From Bradyrhizobium sp. Gha (lineage in GTDB: Bacteria; Pseudomonadota; Alphaproteobacteria; Rhizobiales; Xanthobacteraceae), in NCBI RefSeq assembly GCF_900113735.1, contig NZ_FOQM01000003.1:62001-126000 (forward strand): 64,000 nt of DNA. The letters run 5' to 3'. Each line of letters starts with the position of its first letter. Position 1 is the stretch's first letter. The translations under genes and the position numbers were made by a program. Below the pieces are notes generated by a model, which was given only the letters and a program-made list of their open reading frames with translations, searched no databases and was not told where the DNA came from. Shown in pieces: positions 61,853 through 64,000 of this stretch.

Positions 61853-62392
61853 ATGACCTTTGAGCACGATTTGAAGGCGAGCGTCCGCACCATCGCCGAT
61901 TATCCCAAGCCGGGAATCATGTTCCGCGACATCACGACGTTGCTCGCGGATGCGCGCGCCTTCCGTCGTGCGGTCGACGAGCTGGTCAATCCCTGGGCCG
62001 GCAACAAGATCGACAAGGTTGCCGGCATGGAGGCGCGCGGCTTCATCATCGGTGGCGCCGTGGCGCATCAGCTTTCGGCCGGCTTCGTGCCGATCCGCAA
62101 GAAGGGCAAGCTGCCGCACACCACCGTGCGGATCGCTTACTCGCTCGAATACGGCATCGACGAGATGGAGATGCATATCGACGCGATCCAGCCCGGCGAG
62201 CGCGTCATCCTCGTCGACGATCTCATTGCCACCGGCGGCACCGCGGAAGGCGCAGTGAAGCTGCTGCGCCAGATCGGCGCCAATGTCGTGGCCGCCTGCT
62301 TCATCATCGACCTGCCCGACCTCGGCGGCGCCGCCAAGCTGCGCGCCATGGACGTGCCGGTGCGCACGCTGATGACGTTCGAAGGGCATTGA
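61853..62392 (+). CDS. apt: adenine phosphoribosyltransferase
   Basis: A 179-residue PRTase that makes AMP from adenine and PRPP. Motifs: the [17 protein letters not shown]-terminus, [13 protein letters not shown], and the PRPP-binding [13 protein letters not shown] (near 120-132). ATG 61853 is 9 bases after the trpE(G) stop and probably is read from the same transcript. The reaction salvages free adenine. Confidence 0.93.
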   Translation: MTFEHDLKASVRTIADYPKPGIMFRDITTLLADARAFRRAVDELVNPWAGNKIDKVAGMEARGFIIGGAVAHQLSAGFVPIRKKGKLPHTTVRIAYSLEYGIDEMEMHIDAIQPGERVILVDDLIATGGTAEGAVKLLRQIGANVVAACFIIDLPDLGGAAKLRAMDVPVRTLMTFEGH

Positions 62393-62400
62393 GAAATCGT

Positions 62401-62418
62401 GGCGATCGTCAGATCGCC
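62401..62418 (+). terminator. hairpin after apt
   Basis: Perfect 7-bp stem GGCGATC / GATCGCC with loop GTCA, starting 8 bases past the apt stop. No T tract; may serve as a 3' end structure. Confidence 0.45.
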
Positions 62419-62487
62419 TCGGCCTTCAGGCGGCCTGGAGGCTGGGCGAGGGACGGTCGGTGTAAATATATCACCCGGATAAAATCT

Positions 62488-63156
62488 TCAGGGCCGCTGC
62501 AGGATCAGGCTGAGCTCGAGCTCACGGAAGGCGAGGTAATTCCGCCGGATCCACTGGTGCAACTCGGTCGAGGAATCCTTCTCATGGCGCAGATAGCCGG
62601 TGAAGGAGAAGCTCAGCCGGTCGATATAAGTTTTGAGGAAGCCGGGCAGCGCGGGCAGGCGGAACAGCCGGCCGCCTTCCATCGCGGGTGGCAGCTCGCC
62701 GCGAATGATGAACTCGTTGTCGACGGTGATCAGGTTCATCCGCGGGATCTGCCCGCGCAGCATTTCGTGGCTGCGGGCCGAGACACGGTCGGTATCGGCG
62801 AGGAACAGGATCTGAGGTGCGACATGCCGGCGTGCCGCCTCCTTCAGCAGGCCGATCTCGTCGGTCATCTTGAAGAACTCGTCGAAGGCGTGGAAGCCGA
62901 GGTCGATGACCTTGGCGAGCCCGTCGTCGACGATGACGCGGTCCATCAGCTGCATCTTGCCGTAGGTATCGATCACATCAGCGGTTTCAGTGACCTTCGG
63001 CAGGTAATCGAGCAGCGACGGCTCCTTCAGATTGACGTCGAAGGCGGCGACGTTGCCGTTCTTGAGCAGCAGGAATTCACTCAATAGCCGCGCCAGCAGC
63101 GTCTTTCCGACCTGCGGGCGGGGCGAGCAGATGATGTAAACGGGCGTCGCTGGCAT
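62488..63156 (-). CDS. hypothetical P-loop ATPase, ParA/MinD-like, degenerate
   Basis: A 222-residue protein with a P-loop-like SPRPQVGKTLLARLL at 11-25 (the KGG of ParA is missing) and a second strand NVAAFDVNLKEPSL. Later VIDTYGKMQLMDRVIVDDGL and ILFLADTDRVSARS. It resembles a ParA fold but the deviant Lys is absent, so dimer-type ATP hydrolysis may differ. It lies 60 bases after the ParA-like gene on the same strand. No ParB-like partner is visible. Confidence 0.65.
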   Translation of the reverse strand: MPATPVYIICSPRPQVGKTLLARLLSEFLLLKNGNVAAFDVNLKEPSLLDYLPKVTETADVIDTYGKMQLMDRVIVDDGLAKVIDLGFHAFDEFFKMTDEIGLLKEAARRHVAPQILFLADTDRVSARSHEMLRGQIPRMNLITVDNEFIIRGELPPAMEGGRLFRLPALPGFLKTYIDRLSFSFTGYLRHEKDSSTELHQWIRRNYLAFRELELSLILQRP

Positions 63157-63216
63157 CGGCTGCTATATCAGGCCAAGTCAACGCCCAATCCAGCCGTATC
63201 AGCCCGGCCTTCGCAA

Positions 63217-63969
63217 CTATTTTTCGCTGTTGCGGGTGACGGGTTTCGAGCCGACGATGTCGGTGAGGCGGATGCGGTCGAATTCGCTCCAGACGTTGGC
63301 CAGCCAGTGCCGGACATAGCCGCGCAGCACGAAGGAGTAGTTCGCTGCCTCGTCCTGGATGCCCTTGTTGGCGACGAATTTCAGGAACGGCACCGAGGAC
63401 ACCTCGACCTGCTCATAGGCCATTTCGTTGAGCTTCGGGATGGTCAGCTCGGTCGCGTCCTTGATGCGGTGGAAGTAGGAATTGTAGGTCGCCTGGTCCC
63501 ACTGGAAGAACTGGGTGTCGTTGATGAAGTTCTTCACCAGGAAATATTTCGCACCGGACATGAAGCCGGCCGTCTCCGCGATTTCCTCGAGCGAGGCGAT
63601 CGAGGGTCCGAGGATGTGGAACACGGCGAAAGTGATCTGCCCGGCCTTGGCGGCATCGAGGAAGCCGATGTCGCGCAGCGAGGCGAGCGCGGGCGAGAGC
63701 AGGCCGGCGCGCACGTCGATCACGGTGACCGAAGGGCTGACAGCGTTGAGCGTGTCAAAGATCTTCATCTGGTCCGCGGTCGTCGTCATGTCTACGATCT
63801 CGGTGATGTCAGGGTGGAAGCGCTTCAGCGTTCCCCGCGGCGACTCCGTATCGAAGGCGCGCGTCGGCACGTTGTTGGCGGAAAAATAATCGAGCAAGGT
63901 ACGTGACACCGTGGTCTTGCCGACCCCGCCCTTGTCCGCGCCCACCACAACCACTGCCGGCTTTGCCAT
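63217..63969 (-). CDS. ParA/MinD-family ATPase
   Basis: A 250-residue ATPase with the deviant Walker A GADKGGVGKTTVSRTLLDY at 10-28 and the ParA beta strand pattern ARAFDTESPRGTLKRF and VTVIDVRAGLLSPAL. The middle has a FAVFHILGPSIASLEEIAE stretch. It could position a cellular cargo or, together with the next gene, regulate an envelope or motility complex; no named neighbour indicates which. ATG 63969 lies near the end of the window, so upstream genes are not seen. Confidence 0.78.
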   Translation of the reverse strand: MAKPAVVVVGADKGGVGKTTVSRTLLDYFSANNVPTRAFDTESPRGTLKRFHPDITEIVDMTTTADQMKIFDTLNAVSPSVTVIDVRAGLLSPALASLRDIGFLDAAKAGQITFAVFHILGPSIASLEEIAETAGFMSGAKYFLVKNFINDTQFFQWDQATYNSYFHRIKDATELTIPKLNEMAYEQVEVSSVPFLKFVANKGIQDEAANYSFVLRGYVRHWLANVWSEFDRIRLTDIVGSKPVTRNSEK

Positions 63970-64000
63970 TGCTGTCCCCTCACGCGCCCCCGATCGCGAG

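Noticed and set aside
1..64000. Searched by eye for tRNA, rRNA, integrase, transposase and known riboswitch motifs
   Set aside because: None convincing was found; this eye search cannot exclude short or diverged cases.

Overview
The window reads as chromosomal DNA of a Bradyrhizobium-type alphaproteobacterium (Nitrobacteraceae). The evidence is uniformly high GC; a Rieske gene followed by one gene for a fused cytochrome b/c1 (fbcF-fbcH), the arrangement known from Bradyrhizobium; a fused trpE(G) gene preceded by a rhizobial-type Trp leader peptide; the ScfR-type regulator beside a 544-residue isocitrate lyase; and several kinds of long imperfect inverted repeats between genes. No tRNA, rRNA, CRISPR array, integrase or intact insertion sequence was seen.

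Layout. 1-12.9 kb: end of an ABC sugar-binding protein, a TPR protein, an Old Yellow Enzyme, a DUF1993 protein, a lytic transglycosylase, a two-gene exopolysaccharide synthase (HlyD-like plus PilZ-bearing glycosyltransferase, resembling rhizobial BgsB/BgsA), htpX, a second TPR protein, a basic-tailed protein and a secreted zincin. 13-16.7 kb: ScfR-type regulator divergent from aceA, with a DUF4170 gene behind aceA. 16.8-22.4 kb: metallophosphoesterase, Nudix, a GT2 / polytopic membrane protein pair, GNAT and DUF1801 proteins. 22.5-26.9 kb: an IclR regulator, MFS carrier, N-acyl-D-amino-acid deacylase and RidA, which look like one uptake and catabolic unit. 27-29.8 kb: TonB-dependent receptor plus DUF2946 protein behind a strong palindrome, probably metal-regulated. 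30.1-37.2 kb: MoxR-DUF58-DUF4159-vWA-like membrane protein operon. 37.4-41.1 kb: DUF1285, CoA-type Nudix, DUF6111, CCA-adding enzyme and TauE/SafE, translationally coupled.

41.2-52 kb looks accessory: ClC chloride channel, a Gly/His-rich secreted protein with 69-bp tandem repeats, an operon of DUF2946-like protein, predicted outer-membrane barrel, CopC and a CopD with an extra C-terminal domain (probable copper handling), a stand-alone NlpC/P60 peptidase beside a Clp N-domain remnant, a HbpS-like/oxidoreductase/LysR cluster and an orphan secreted protein.

52-64 kb returns to core functions: a likely five-gene unit trmL-queE-queD-hemF-HAD (tRNA modification, 7-deazaguanine and haem synthesis), divergent fbcF-fbcH (cytochrome bc1), dienelactone hydrolase, trp leader and attenuator with trpE(G), apt, and two ParA/MinD-like ATPases.

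The best candidates for little-described biology are the 44.1-47.2 kb operon with its unassigned barrel protein, the palindrome-controlled DUF2946/TonB receptor pair, the PilZ-containing BgsA-like synthase, and a QueD homologue lacking the usual catalytic cysteine. All product names come from reading motifs by eye; no database search was run.
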